From positions 11,821-75,820 of the forward strand of contig JAYKIS010000001.1 of assembly GCA_035286125.1 (NCBI GenBank): 64,000 bases of DNA. The letters are read 5' to 3'. Numbering within the stretch: position 1 is the stretch's first letter; each line of letters begins with the position of its first letter. The stretch is from VGJW01 sp035286125. GTDB taxonomy: Bacteria; Cyanobacteriota; Sericytochromatia; S15B-MN24; VGJW01. The position numbers and the translations under genes are program-made. The notes under the pieces are model-generated. The model was not told the origin of the DNA. It worked only from the letters and a program-made list of their open reading frames with translations, and did no database searches. Of the stretch, positions 1-8,978 are shown piece by piece.

Positions 1-2158
1 GATCCACGATACGCCGGCCCACCAGCAGGAAGACGTCCGGAATCTCCTTGCCCCCGTCCCCATAGCGGGCCCGGGTCTCGAGGAAGCGCTGCAGGGTGGC
101 CGCCAGGTCGCCATGCCGGGTCGTCTCCACCGCCCCGTGGTTGGTCTGCAGGCGGATGACGCCCTCGCGATCCACGACCCGCAGGCCCAGGCGCCGCTCG
201 CGCCAGAGGCCCAGCAGGCGGAGTTCATCCCGCTGCGCGCCCAGCACCTCGTGCGCCTCCGTCCCGGCAAGCTGGCGCACCTGCTCGGGCCCGACGCCCA
301 ATGAGCGTGCCGCGAGGGCAAGGCGCTCCTCGGGCGCGCGCTCGGCCTCCGAGAGGTCCCGCGTACGCAGCTCCGTGGCACCCGTCGCAACGGCACGTAC
401 CAGGTTCCGTTGCGTGTCGACCTCGACCTGGACCTCGATGGTCCCGGCAGTGGCGCCAAGGCGCTGCACGGCCTCCTCGGCCTCGCGCCGGATACGCAGC
501 AGGTCCTCGGGACGCGGGTCCAGCACGGTACGCTCGATCGTCTCGCGCACGAGGGCCAGCGCCACGCCGATGGCCGAGATAACGTCGGCGTGGTCGGCGA
601 CGACATGGGGCAGCCCGAGAACCCTGGCGACATAGGGCACGATGGCCGAGGCGCCACCCCCGCCCCCGACGAGCGTCATGAGCCGTGCATCCAGCTTGTA
701 GTCCGCCATCAGGCGACGGACCACCGGCACGACCATGTCCGCCGAGAGGCGCTGGACCCGGTCGGCGACTTCGTCCGGCGACATGCCGAGGCCCTGGCCC
801 AGGCGCAAGGCTGCCTGGCGCGCCTGGTCGGCGGATCCCTCCGCGGCGTCACCAGGTGCCACCAGGCCCAGCACATTGGCCGCACAGGTATTCGTGAAGG
901 TGTGTCCGACGAGATCGCCTGTCCGCAGGGCCACGTAGTCGTCCGGATCGCCGGGCAGGGGCTGGTGGCGCACGACCTCGGCCATGCGCATGTCGGCCTT
1001 GGGGAACGCGGCGTACGACAGGCCGGCGATATGAGCACTGCGCGGCCCCACCCTGACGATTCGACCGCCCTGGACCCGCACCATCGAACCGCCCGCGACA
1101 CCCAGGGTCCGGACATCGAGGGTCCGCAGATACAGCCTGTGACCGCCCAGCTGGGCCGAGCGCACCTGGGCCTTGCCGTTGCGGATGACCGAGATATCGG
1201 TGCTCGTGCCACCGACCTCCAGGAAGATGCCGTCCGTCAGGCGCACATGCATCATGGCGGCGGCGACGCCGGCTGCCGGCCCCGACAGCATCGTGAGGAT
1301 GGGGCGCTTGCGCATCTCGTCGACGGCCATGACGCCACCATCCGACCGCATCACCATCAGGGGCGCCGCAATACCCGCCGCGCGCACACTGGCCTCGGTC
1401 ATGTCGGCCGTCTCGACCATCCGGGGCAGCATGGCGGCATTCAGCACCGCCGTCCGCGTCCGGGCCCTGAGCCCGTAGCGCTGGGAAATCTCATGGCCCG
1501 CGCAGGCGTGGAGACCCTTGGCGCGCAGCATGGCGACGACCTCCTGCTCGGCCGTCGTGTCATCGACCCCGAAGGCTGCCGTCACCGCGAAGGCCCGGGC
1601 GCCCGCGGCCTGCAGGCGCTGCACGGCCAGGTCGACCTCGCGGGCCTCCAGGCCCCCCGTCAGATCGAGGAAAGCATGATGAGTCTCGAGGGCCTGGCCC
1701 TCACCGAGGGGGACCCGCCCGAGTCGCGTCGCAGCACGGGTCATGCCCCGGTCCAGGCCTGAGGCCATGGCGAGGATACCGACAGGCGCCACGTCACCCT
1801 CGAGCAGGGCGTTGGTCGCCTGGGTCGTGCTGTGGGCAATCAGGGCAATCTGCTCCGGAGCGATGCCGCCCTCATCCAGCAAGCGGCGCAGGGCCTCGAC
1901 GATGCCGGCGGCCACGCCCTCTGCGGCGCGATGAGTCGTGGGCACCTTGCAGGAAGCCACGATGGCAAGCGTCTGTGCATCCAGCGCCACGGCGTGGGTG
2001 AACGTGCCGCCCACGTCGATCCCGACGCGAACCTTGCGACCCGGGTCCAGCCTGGGTCCCGAAGGCTCGTCGGCAGACGCCTGCGGCACCAGCTCCCCGG
2101 TGCCGGGTCGGAACAGCAAGTCCTGAAGCTTGGCCAGCCAGCCGGGTCGTTCGCTCAT
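1..2158 (-). CDS. Hydantoinase/oxoprolinase family protein (3' end beyond window)
   Basis: Reading leftward from an ATG at 2158, about 719 codons are open and run off the left edge, so the C-terminus is missing. Near residues 45-57 there is an actin-like phosphate-binding motif, VGIDVGGTFTHAV, followed by STTQATNALLEGD, LSGPAAGV and VGGTSTDIS. These are hallmarks of the HyuA/5-oxoprolinase ATPase fold, which hydrolyses cyclic amides such as hydantoins or 5-oxoproline with ATP. The ATG overlaps the permease stop as ATGA, so the two are translationally coupled and the permease may import or export the substrate. A HyuB partner would be expected further left but is not visible. The true substrate cannot be read from the sequence. 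Confidence 0.85.
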   Translation of the reverse strand, partial: MSERPGWLAKLQDLLFRPGTGELVPQASADEPSGPRLDPGRKVRVGIDVGGTFTHAVALDAQTLAIVASCKVPTTHRAAEGVAAGIVEALRRLLDEGGIAPEQIALIAHSTTQATNALLEGDVAPVGILAMASGLDRGMTRAATRLGRVPLGEGQALETHHAFLDLTGGLEAREVDLAVQRLQAAGARAFAVTAAFGVDDTTAEQEVVAMLRAKGLHACAGHEISQRYGLRARTRTAVLNAAMLPRMVETADMTEASVRAAGIAAPLMVMRSDGGVMAVDEMRKRPILTMLSGPAAGVAAAMMHVRLTDGIFLEVGGTSTDISVIRNGKAQVRSAQLGGHRLYLRTLDVRTLGVAGGSMVRVQGGRIVRVGPRSAHIAGLSYAAFPKADMRMAEVVRHQPLPGDPDDYVALRTGDLVGHTFTNTCAANVLGLVAPGDAAEGSADQARQAALRLGQGLGMSPDEVADRVQRLSADMVVPVVRRLMADYKLDARLMTLVGGGGGASAIVPYVARVLGLPHVVADHADVISAIGVALALVRETIERTVLDPRPEDLLRIRREAEEAVQRLGATAGTIEVQVEVDTQRNLVRAVATGATELRTRDLSEAERAPEERLALAARSLGVGPEQVRQLAGTEAHEVLGAQRDELRLLGLWRERRLGLRVVDREGVIRLQTNHGAVETTRHGDLAATLQRFLETRARYGDGGKEIPDVFLLVGRRIVD

Positions 2159-3555
2159 GCCAGGTACCTCGCGGCCGAAAGCACCAAGCCCAGCAACGCG
2201 GCCAGCCAGGCCCACGGCAGTGTCTGCCGCATCAGCCTCGCCGGCGAGCTGCCGACCTGGTTGGCAATCCATACATTGGCCGTGTTGGTCGGATCGCAGA
2301 CACCCTGCACCTGGCCGACCGACTGCAGCATCCCCATCACGGCGGCGCCCGGCAACTGGCCCGTGGCCAGGATCAGCGCCGCAAGCCCGCTACCGAGCCC
2401 GAACAGGTTCAGGGGGCCTCGATACAGCGAGAGGGGCGCCGCGAGCCCGAACCCTGCCACATAGGTCAAGGCGTGGCTGGGCGTCGCCTTGGCCAGCACG
2501 GGACCGAACTGGGCCGAGACCACCGGATGCATCATCGCGTTCAGCACCATGCCTATGCCCATCATCAGGACCAGCACGGGCACGACGGCCTGGATCCCCT
2601 CGAAGATGGCCTGGGTCGCGGCATTGACCCGGCCCGGCTTCCACGTCGCCATGACCCCGTGCAGGATACCCACGAGGAAGGCCGGCACGATATCCATCTT
2701 GAGGACCAAGACGCAGAAGAGGGGCAACACGGGCGTCAGCAAGGCCACCAGAGGCACGTCGTCATCCGGATGCAGGCGCCTGCGCCACCACGTGAGCACG
2801 AGCAACGCGGCCCCAGCGCCCTGGACCCACGGCAGGGCCGCCGCCACGGCATCCGTGGGCCAGGGCAAGGCCGGCCCACGCCACCACCAGAGGGCACCCA
2901 CCGCCACCAGGCCCACAACCGTGGCCAGGGCCCCGAAGCCACGGCGCCGGTCCTCGGGCGATCCCTGAACAAAGACGAACAGCGCAGCCACCACGGCGAA
3001 GAGCAGCGAGAACGGACCCACGAAGGCCTGGATTTCGGCCTGGGGAACCTGCAGGACCTCCATGAAGAGCTTCCAGTTGGCCAGATTGAACATGCCGCCC
3101 AGCGAGATGCCGAAGAGCAGCACGCCCGCGGCCGCAGGACCGGGCAAGCCGACCGAGAGCAACACCGGCAGGACCACCGAGCCCACCATGATGACGGCAC
3201 CGAGACCGCCCATGCTCGAGAACAGCACGGCCGTCACGAGCAGCAGGCCCATCGCCAGGACGAAGGGGTTGTCCCCGCTGAACTCGGCTGCCCAGCGGAC
3301 CAGCTTGTGGCCGATGCCGAACTTCGTCATGACCTGAGCCAGGATGGCGCCGATCATCGTCGTGATCATGGCGCCCGACAGGCGCCCGACACCTTCCTGG
3401 ATCACCTGGTGCATCACGTCGGACAAGGGCACCCGGCAAACCAGCGCCACGGCGAGCGCCATGGCCGGCAGGGCCAGCAGTGCCGAAAGGCGTCCCGTCG
3501 CCATCAGGCCGGCAAAGGCCAGGAAAACGACGAAGCAGGCAAGGACCGTCAGCAT
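2155..3555 (-). CDS. Polytopic permease, ion-transporter superfamily-like
   Basis: A 466-residue, strongly hydrophobic protein with roughly 10-12 membrane segments. It is arranged as two halves around a polar central loop (GSPEDRRRGF and later RRRLHPDDD). Its general look matches the GntP/DcuC/citrate-type ion transporter superfamily, but I cannot name the family with confidence. The start at 3555 is chosen because AGGGG sits immediately upstream and the hemD stop lies just before it. A longer in-frame reading would overlap hemD deeply. It is coupled by ATGA to the hydantoinase-family gene, so transport of a cyclic amide, pyroglutamate or related carboxylate is a reasonable inference, not a demonstrated role. 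Confidence 0.7.
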   Translation of the reverse strand: MLTVLACFVVFLAFAGLMATGRLSALLALPAMALAVALVCRVPLSDVMHQVIQEGVGRLSGAMITTMIGAILAQVMTKFGIGHKLVRWAAEFSGDNPFVLAMGLLLVTAVLFSSMGGLGAVIMVGSVVLPVLLSVGLPGPAAAGVLLFGISLGGMFNLANWKLFMEVLQVPQAEIQAFVGPFSLLFAVVAALFVFVQGSPEDRRRGFGALATVVGLVAVGALWWWRGPALPWPTDAVAAALPWVQGAGAALLVLTWWRRRLHPDDDVPLVALLTPVLPLFCVLVLKMDIVPAFLVGILHGVMATWKPGRVNAATQAIFEGIQAVVPVLVLMMGIGMVLNAMMHPVVSAQFGPVLAKATPSHALTYVAGFGLAAPLSLYRGPLNLFGLGSGLAALILATGQLPGAAVMGMLQSVGQVQGVCDPTNTANVWIANQVGSSPARLMRQTLPWAWLAALLGLVLSAARYLA

Positions 3556-4274
3556 CCCCTCACGATAGCATCCCGGACGCCCTCGGCCGTGGGGGCCCCG
3601 GCCACCGCCCGGACCGGCACGCCCGAGGCATCCAGGGCCGCCGCCGTGGTCCCGCCAAGGGCCACGACGGAAACGGCGGGCCAGGGCCATGGCACGTGGT
3701 CCACGGCCGTCCGGAACGTGGCCGGGCTGGTGGCGACGAACCAGCCCGGCCGGCCGGGACGCGCAGCCATCCAGTCCTCGAGGATATGCCTCCCGGCAGG
3801 TTCCGGCCGCATACGGTACGTCGTGACGGCCTCGACATGCACGCCCTTGGGTGCCAGCACGGCCGCGACGTCCACAGCCGCCTCCTCACCCCGTAACCAC
3901 AACACGCGCCGGCCGGGCGTCCAGCTCAGGCCCTCGATGGCCGCCCGCAAGCCCGGCTCGCCCTCGGCCACGCGGACGTCGGCAGCCCCGGCACGGCGTG
4001 CGGCATCAGCTGTCCGACGCCCCACCGCGAGCACGGGTCCCGACCAGTGCCGCAACAAGTCCGGCGCAGCCTCACCCAGCGCGAAGGCCGAGCCCAGCAC
4101 GAGCCAGGTGTCCGGTCCGCGATTCGCCAGGAAACGCGCCGTGGCCTCGAGGCCTGACACGGACTCCGGCTTCAGCAACGTGACGGTCGTCGTCTCGAAG
4201 CCCGCCTCGGCAAACACCGGCAACCAACGCGCCGCACGCTGCCCGTCGGCAGGCAGCAGGACGGGCAGACTCAA
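3549..4274 (-). CDS. hemD: Uroporphyrinogen-III synthase
   Basis: A 241-residue protein in the HemD position directly after hemC. HemD cyclises hydroxymethylbilane with D-ring inversion to uroporphyrinogen III, the branch point to haem, sirohaem and corrinoids. HemD proteins are poorly conserved, so the call rests on length, on two similar alpha/beta halves, on the late segment containing FVATSPATF (compare the family's F-T-S-x-x-x-V region), and on position. The start is taken as TTG at 4274, whose TTGA overlaps the hemC stop. The longer ATG start at 4373 would overlap hemC by about 100 bases. It ends just before the permease start. Confidence 0.8.
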   Translation of the reverse strand: MSLPVLLPADGQRAARWLPVFAEAGFETTTVTLLKPESVSGLEATARFLANRGPDTWLVLGSAFALGEAAPDLLRHWSGPVLAVGRRTADAARRAGAADVRVAEGEPGLRAAIEGLSWTPGRRVLWLRGEEAAVDVAAVLAPKGVHVEAVTTYRMRPEPAGRHILEDWMAARPGRPGWFVATSPATFRTAVDHVPWPWPAVSVVALGGTTAAALDASGVPVRAVAGAPTAEGVRDAIVRGC

Positions 4275-5188
4275 CGCCCCAGCCGACCCAGGATGGCCTT
4301 GCCACCGGCCTCGAGCAGGCGATCGGCCAAGGCCTCGCCCAAGGCGACGGGCTTGGCCAGCGGGCCCGTCCACGAAAGCCTCACATGGTCACTGCCGTCC
4401 GGCAGGCCGAGGAAGGCCTCGAGCTCCATGCGGTCGTCCCGCACCCGGCCCAAGGCACCCAGCGGAATCGAGCAACCGCCGTGCAGGCAAGCCAGCAGGG
4501 CCCGCTCCGCCGTGACGGCCGCCCGCGTGGCCTCATCATCGACAGCCGCGAGACGCGCACGAAGCGCGGCATCCTCCGAACGGCACTGGATGACGACGGC
4601 ACCCTGGCCCGGCGCGGGCAGCATCCGCAGGAACGAGATGCGCTCGGTGATGACCGCGCCGCGATCCAGGCGGTCCAGGCCGGCACAAGCCAGCAGGATG
4701 GCGTCGAAGGCTCCTTCCTGCAAGCGGGTGAGGCGCGTGTCGACGTTGCCTCGAAGGCCCTGTAGCTGCCAGGATCGCCCCAATACGGCAAGCTGTGCCT
4801 GACGGCGGGAACTGCCCGTCCCGATCCGGGCCCCCTCCGGCAACTGCCCGAGCAGGGTTCCGGACACCGAGATGAAGGCATCCCGGGCATCCTCGCGCGG
4901 CAAGATGGCCGCCAACTCCAGGCCCTCGGGCTGTGCCGTCGGCAGATCCTTGAGACTGTGCACCGCGACGTCGATGCGTCCGTCCGTGAGCGCCCGCTCC
5001 AGTTCCTTGACGAACAGGCCATCGCCACCGACCTGGGCCAACGGAACATCCTGGCGCACGTCACCCGTCGTCCGGATGAGCACCGTCTCGATCTCGAGGT
5101 CGGGATGGGCCGCCACCAGGGTCGCCATCGTCTGCGCCGTCTGCGTGGTGGCCAGCAGGCTGCCACGAGTGCCGACCCTGATCTTCAT
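4271..5188 (-). CDS. hemC: Porphobilinogen deaminase (hydroxymethylbilane synthase)
   Basis: 305 residues, the usual family length. It polymerises four porphobilinogens into hydroxymethylbilane in the cytosol. Visible signatures are the N-terminal IRVGTRGSLLA, the active-site loop around HSLKDLPT with the catalytic aspartate region before it (RIDVAVHS), the arginine-rich RIGTGSSRRQAQL, and LLACLHGGCSIPLG. The cysteine of the last motif carries the dipyrromethane cofactor. The ATG overlaps the ribF stop as ATGA, and the end overlaps the hemD start. No hemA, hemB or hemL is present in the window. Confidence 0.96.
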   Translation of the reverse strand: MKIRVGTRGSLLATTQTAQTMATLVAAHPDLEIETVLIRTTGDVRQDVPLAQVGGDGLFVKELERALTDGRIDVAVHSLKDLPTAQPEGLELAAILPREDARDAFISVSGTLLGQLPEGARIGTGSSRRQAQLAVLGRSWQLQGLRGNVDTRLTRLQEGAFDAILLACAGLDRLDRGAVITERISFLRMLPAPGQGAVVIQCRSEDAALRARLAAVDDEATRAAVTAERALLACLHGGCSIPLGALGRVRDDRMELEAFLGLPDGSDHVRLSWTGPLAKPVALGEALADRLLEAGGKAILGRLGR

Positions 5189-6129
5189 GACGTCACGACC
5201 TCGCTCAGGAGCCGCCGCGCCTCGGCGACATCCTCGCGGATGCGGGCCACCAGGGCATCCGGCCCCGAAAAGCGCTGTTCGCCGCGGATGCGGGCCACCA
5301 GTCGGGTCTCGACCGCCACGCCATACAGGTCGACCGTCCGGTCCGTGACATGGACCTCGAACCGACGCTCACGCCCATCGAAGGTCGGCCTGTAGCCCAG
5401 GTTGACGACGCACGGGGCCTGGGGCTCGCCTTCCCAGCCGGCCCATCCGGCGTAGACGCCCGTGTCCGGAAGCAGGCGCGCATCAGGAACGGCGACGTTG
5501 GCAGTCGGAAAGCCAAGCTCACGGCCCCGGCGATCGCCAGGGACCACGATGCCCGAAACACTCCAGGGGCGTCCCAGCAAACGGGCGGCAAGGGCCACGT
5601 CACCTGCCGCGACGGCATCGCGAACAGCCGTGCTCGACACCGTGACCTCGCCATCCATGAAGGGCGGCACCACCGTCACGCCCAGGCCGGACTCGGCCGC
5701 CACGCGGGTCAGCAGATCAGGCGTCCCTGCAGCGGCCCGGCCGAAGCGGAAGTTGAAGCCGACCACGCCGTGGGCCATCCCGAGATGCCGGATCAGGACC
5801 TCGCCGATGAAGGCGATTGGATCCAGACCTGCCAGGCCAGGCGTGAAATGGAGGCCGATGACCTCATCGGCACCAGCCGCGCGCAGCAGGGCCTGCTTCT
5901 CGTCCCAGGTGGACAGGAGCGGCACCGGGTCATCAGGCTTCAGGACCGTGCGCGGATGCTCGACGAAGGTCAACGCGGCGACGGGCAGGCCACCCGCGGC
6001 CTCTGCCACGCGACGCGCTTCCGCCAGCACCGCCCGGTGCCCTGCATGCACGCCATCGAAAAACCCGATGGCCACCACCCGCGGACCCGGGGGCACCGGC
6101 TCCAGTTCGAGGGACGGCAGCGCGCTCAT
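5185..6129 (-). CDS. ribF: Bifunctional riboflavin kinase / FMN adenylyltransferase
   Basis: 314 residues with the two expected domains. The N-terminal nucleotidyltransferase part (about 1-180) has IGFFDGVHAGHRAVL, the HxGH-type adenylylation motif, and VSSTAVRDAVAAGD, which resembles the family's ISSTxIR motif. The C-terminal flavokinase part (about 185-305) has GDRRGRELGFPTANV, the metal and ATP-binding PTAN motif, and VVNLGYRPTF. It makes FMN and then FAD. It is coupled to hemC by a four-base overlap, and 15 bases separate it from aroE upstream, consistent with one housekeeping operon. Confidence 0.95.
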   Translation of the reverse strand: MSALPSLELEPVPPGPRVVAIGFFDGVHAGHRAVLAEARRVAEAAGGLPVAALTFVEHPRTVLKPDDPVPLLSTWDEKQALLRAAGADEVIGLHFTPGLAGLDPIAFIGEVLIRHLGMAHGVVGFNFRFGRAAAGTPDLLTRVAAESGLGVTVVPPFMDGEVTVSSTAVRDAVAAGDVALAARLLGRPWSVSGIVVPGDRRGRELGFPTANVAVPDARLLPDTGVYAGWAGWEGEPQAPCVVNLGYRPTFDGRERRFEVHVTDRTVDLYGVAVETRLVARIRGEQRFSGPDALVARIREDVAEARRLLSEVVTS

Positions 6130-6144
6130 GAGACAAGCGCCATG

Positions 6145-7005
6145 CTACACCAGCAGGGCATCGAGAGCCTCGCGGTACTCGGCGAGCGGCATCGGCCCAC
6201 CCCACCACGCTGCCTGTGCGGCAGCGGCCTGTCCGGCCAGCATGGCCCGACCATCCCGGGCCTCGAGTCCGCACAGGCGGGCCCAGTGGACAAACGGTGT
6301 CTCACCGCGCGCATAGACCAGGTCATGCACGAGGGCACCCGGGTGCAGGCGACCCATCCACTCGGGCTCGAGCGGCGTGGGCCCCTCACGGTCGGCGCGT
6401 CGCCCGAGGTCACCCGGCGGCGTACCCGGCAGGTCAAGGCCGATGGGCGTCGTGTTGACCACAAGGTCTACGCCCTCGAGGCCCAGATGGCGCTCGTGCC
6501 ATGGGCGCACCAGGCCTTCGATGCCCAGCACATCCAGCAGTTCCTGACCGGCGGCCGGCTCGCGGACCGCGATCGTCAGCCGGCAACCGACCAGGCTGAG
6601 GGCGTGGGCCACCGCACGCGCGCCACCACCCGCGCCCAGAATCAGGGCCCGTTCCGGTGTGGCGTCAGCCAGCATGACTTGATAACCGAACAGATCGGTA
6701 TTATGGGCCAACCAACCGTCACCATCCCGGATCAGGGTGTTGGCGGCACCCAGGACACGCGCCTCCGGCGTCACCTCGACCGCAAGGTCCAGCGCCGCCA
6801 CCTTGTGCGGCATCGTCAGGTTGACGCCACGTGCACCCAGCACCCAGAGGCCACGAAGGGCTTCGGCGAGACGTGCCGGTGGCACGTCGCAAGCCACGTA
6901 GGCACCAGCGCGCCCCAGTCGGCCCATCGCGGCGCGGTGCAGGTCGGGCGACCAGCTATGGGCCACGGGATGCCCGAGCAGGGCGAGCAGGGACGGATGA
7001 CTCAC
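6145..7005 (-). CDS. aroE: Shikimate dehydrogenase
   Basis: 286 residues. It reduces 3-dehydroshikimate to shikimate with NADPH. Seen are the substrate-binding N-terminus LLGHPVAHSWSPDLH, NLTMPHK with the catalytic lysine, GAANTL and HNTDLFGY with the catalytic aspartate. The Rossmann loop is LGAGGGARA (near residue 125) and the C-terminus has LDALLV. The start is GTG at 7005, overlapping the upstream stop as GTGA. No other aromatic-pathway gene is adjacent, so it is a scattered housekeeping member of this operon. Confidence 0.95.
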   Translation of the reverse strand: MSHPSLLALLGHPVAHSWSPDLHRAAMGRLGRAGAYVACDVPPARLAEALRGLWVLGARGVNLTMPHKVAALDLAVEVTPEARVLGAANTLIRDGDGWLAHNTDLFGYQVMLADATPERALILGAGGGARAVAHALSLVGCRLTIAVREPAAGQELLDVLGIEGLVRPWHERHLGLEGVDLVVNTTPIGLDLPGTPPGDLGRRADREGPTPLEPEWMGRLHPGALVHDLVYARGETPFVHWARLCGLEARDGRAMLAGQAAAAQAAWWGGPMPLAEYREALDALLV

Positions 7006-7901
7006 GACCGTTCCTCGCGACCGACCGGCATGGTCCGGTTGGCGACGTGCGCACCGCCTTGTGCGGACACCGCGAGGATGCCCAGATCCCAGGCATCTGG
7101 GAAATCAGCAAGGACGCGCCGGCAGGCCGATTCAGGATCCACGCCGGCTGCGAGGCCCTCGTAGACCGAGCGCGCCACCATGCGCCGCGTGATCTCCTCA
7201 CCGATTCCCGTGGCCACCACGCCGCCGTGGGGTCCCGCAAAGAAGCCACACCCGACGAGCGGGGCGTCCCCAATCCGGCCCCGCAGCATCGGCGCCGCTC
7301 CCCCGGTCGAGGTCGCGACCGCGAAATGCCCGTGCCTGTCGCGGACGACGGCACCTACCGTGTCGCACGCGCCTGCCGCAAGTTCGGGATCCGTGAGGAA
7401 ATTCCAATCCCGGCGCCAGTCCTGATCCGCCCATTGGGGCATGTCGGTGAAATCGCCCTCCGCCAGTTCGCGCATGATCTGCCGGTGCAGCTCACGCGCC
7501 CGCAGGCCCGGTTGATGACGATACTCGGGGAAGCCCCGCTTGCGGGCAAACGCGATCGCTCCCTCCCCGGCCAGCATGCAGTGAGGCGTCGACAGCACCT
7601 CACGTGCCAGCAGGATCGGATGCTCGATGTCCCGGATACCCGCGACGGCGGCGAGGTGACCGGCATCATCCATCAGCGCGGCATCCATCTCCATCGACAC
7701 GCCATCCATGCGCAGGACCGAACCCTTGCCCGCGTTGAAGCGACCATCGCCTTCCAGCAGGTTGACCGCGGCAATGGCCGCCTCGAGGGCCGTCTGCCCC
7801 GCGTCAAGGACCTGCATCGCAGCGTGGGCCGCGGCATCGCAGCCGTCCGCCCACTCCATCCGGGCGCTGGCCCCCCCGTGCGTCAGCACGATCGCATTCA
7901 T
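7002..7901 (-). CDS. iaaA: Isoaspartyl peptidase / plant-type L-asparaginase (Ntn hydrolase)
   Basis: 299 residues. The family is made as one chain and cleaves itself just before a threonine, which becomes the N-terminal nucleophile. Here this is expected at Thr181 in CDTVGAVV (family consensus GDTVGAV). Other family marks are FNAGKGSVLR near residue 55, MDAALMD, STGGAAPMLRGRIGD and the glycine-rich GVVATGIGEE. The likely role is clearing isoaspartyl dipeptides or hydrolysing asparagine. The start overlaps the HEAT gene stop as ATGA. The cysteine in place of glycine just before the DTVG motif is a small deviation. Confidence 0.92.
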   Translation of the reverse strand: MNAIVLTHGGASARMEWADGCDAAAHAAMQVLDAGQTALEAAIAAVNLLEGDGRFNAGKGSVLRMDGVSMEMDAALMDDAGHLAAVAGIRDIEHPILLAREVLSTPHCMLAGEGAIAFARKRGFPEYRHQPGLRARELHRQIMRELAEGDFTDMPQWADQDWRRDWNFLTDPELAAGACDTVGAVVRDRHGHFAVATSTGGAAPMLRGRIGDAPLVGCGFFAGPHGGVVATGIGEEITRRMVARSVYEGLAAGVDPESACRRVLADFPDAWDLGILAVSAQGGAHVANRTMPVGREERS

Positions 7902-8713
7902 GAGACCTCCTCGACTGCCGGATCCGAGGCCCGGACAACGCGTTCGGCACGCTGCCGCACCGCCGGATCGGGATGCTCGAGCAGATGCCTGAGGTAGGGC
8001 AAGGCGGCACCGCCGCGCGCCACCAAGGCACGGACGACGACCTCGGCGATACGGGGATCATCCTCCTCGAGGCCCTTGGCCATGATGATGAGTGCACGGG
8101 GATCGTCAGGCACCTGCAACAGGTCGACGACCAGGTCGCGCACGGGATCGTCGGCCCGGCGGAGCACCTCGATGAGGGGTGCGACGGCCATGTAGCCCAG
8201 CAGTTTCACGCGTTCGGGCAAGCGTGCCCGGACATCGTCGCCGGAGATGGCCACCTGGACCAGCAGGCCGAGGGCGGCCGGCGCCTGACTCGCGAAGAGG
8301 GCTTCCAGCGCACGACCACGCAACGGGTCATTCGCCTGGACAAGGCGCGCCATGGCCTTGAGGGCCTGGGGACCACCCTGTCGCCCCAAGGCCTTGAGGG
8401 CTGCCAGACGCCAAGCCTTCCTGTCGTGCTCGAGGTAAGGCAGAAGCGGCGCAGCGTCCGGCGGATCAAGCCGACCGAGAACCTCGAGCACACGCACGCC
8501 CAGCCTGCCGTCTCGGGTCCGGGCCAACAGCCTCAGCAAGCCCGGACGCGCCGGGGCACCCAGCTTCCGCAAGACGCGACGCACCATGCGTCCATGCACG
8601 GGATGCCTGAGCCAACGGCCCATGGCGCCCGACGCAGCAGGGCCCAGCCTGATGAGACTGCCCGCACCCTGGCGCAGCGCCCACCAGACCCGCAAGGAGA
8701 TCCATGGGCCCAT
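7898..8713 (-). CDS. HEAT-repeat protein
   Basis: 271 residues rich in helical HEAT-like repeats of about 30 residues. Visible units include LLRLLARTRDGRLGVRVLEVLGRL, LKALGRQGGPQALKAMARLV, and VAPLIEVLRRADDPVRDLVVDLL, each written here only as overlapping parts. Such repeats form a curved protein-binding scaffold. No catalytic motif, signal peptide or membrane segment is evident apart from a basic N-terminus. It heads the minus-strand operon and is coupled to the isoaspartyl peptidase gene by ATGA. The function cannot be told, and a role as an adaptor or lyase-like chaperone is only a possibility. Confidence 0.8.
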   Translation of the reverse strand: MGPWISLRVWWALRQGAGSLIRLGPAASGAMGRWLRHPVHGRMVRRVLRKLGAPARPGLLRLLARTRDGRLGVRVLEVLGRLDPPDAAPLLPYLEHDRKAWRLAALKALGRQGGPQALKAMARLVQANDPLRGRALEALFASQAPAALGLLVQVAISGDDVRARLPERVKLLGYMAVAPLIEVLRRADDPVRDLVVDLLQVPDDPRALIIMAKGLEEDDPRIAEVVVRALVARGGAALPYLRHLLEHPDPAVRQRAERVVRASDPAVEEVS

Positions 8714-8978
8714 GGGTCCAGTTTAACCCGGCCATCCCCGGGATGCCGCCAAGGATTGGCAGGGTTACGCGCTTCCGGGGCATCAAGCTGCCGGGCCTAC
8801 GTGTTTCCGAGTGTCTCGGCCGTCATTTCATCAAGGCCGGAAGCCAGCTTTCGGATGCCCCTCGGGAGGCCTGTTGTCATCCTCGAAGGCAGGAAACGAA
8901 TGCCGACGCTCGGTATCCGTAGAGACCGGGACTGGGACTCCGGAACGCGCTGGTTGGTTCGTTGCTTCAATTGGGAAC

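Noticed and set aside
2473..4515. 680-codon open frame on the plus strand
   Set aside because: It lies antisense to permease, hemD and part of hemC; its product is His/Arg/Gln-rich low-complexity sequence typical of an antisense frame in GC-rich DNA.
5350..7164. 604-codon open frame on the plus strand
   Set aside because: Antisense to ribF and aroE, which have clear motifs; no domain is visible in it.
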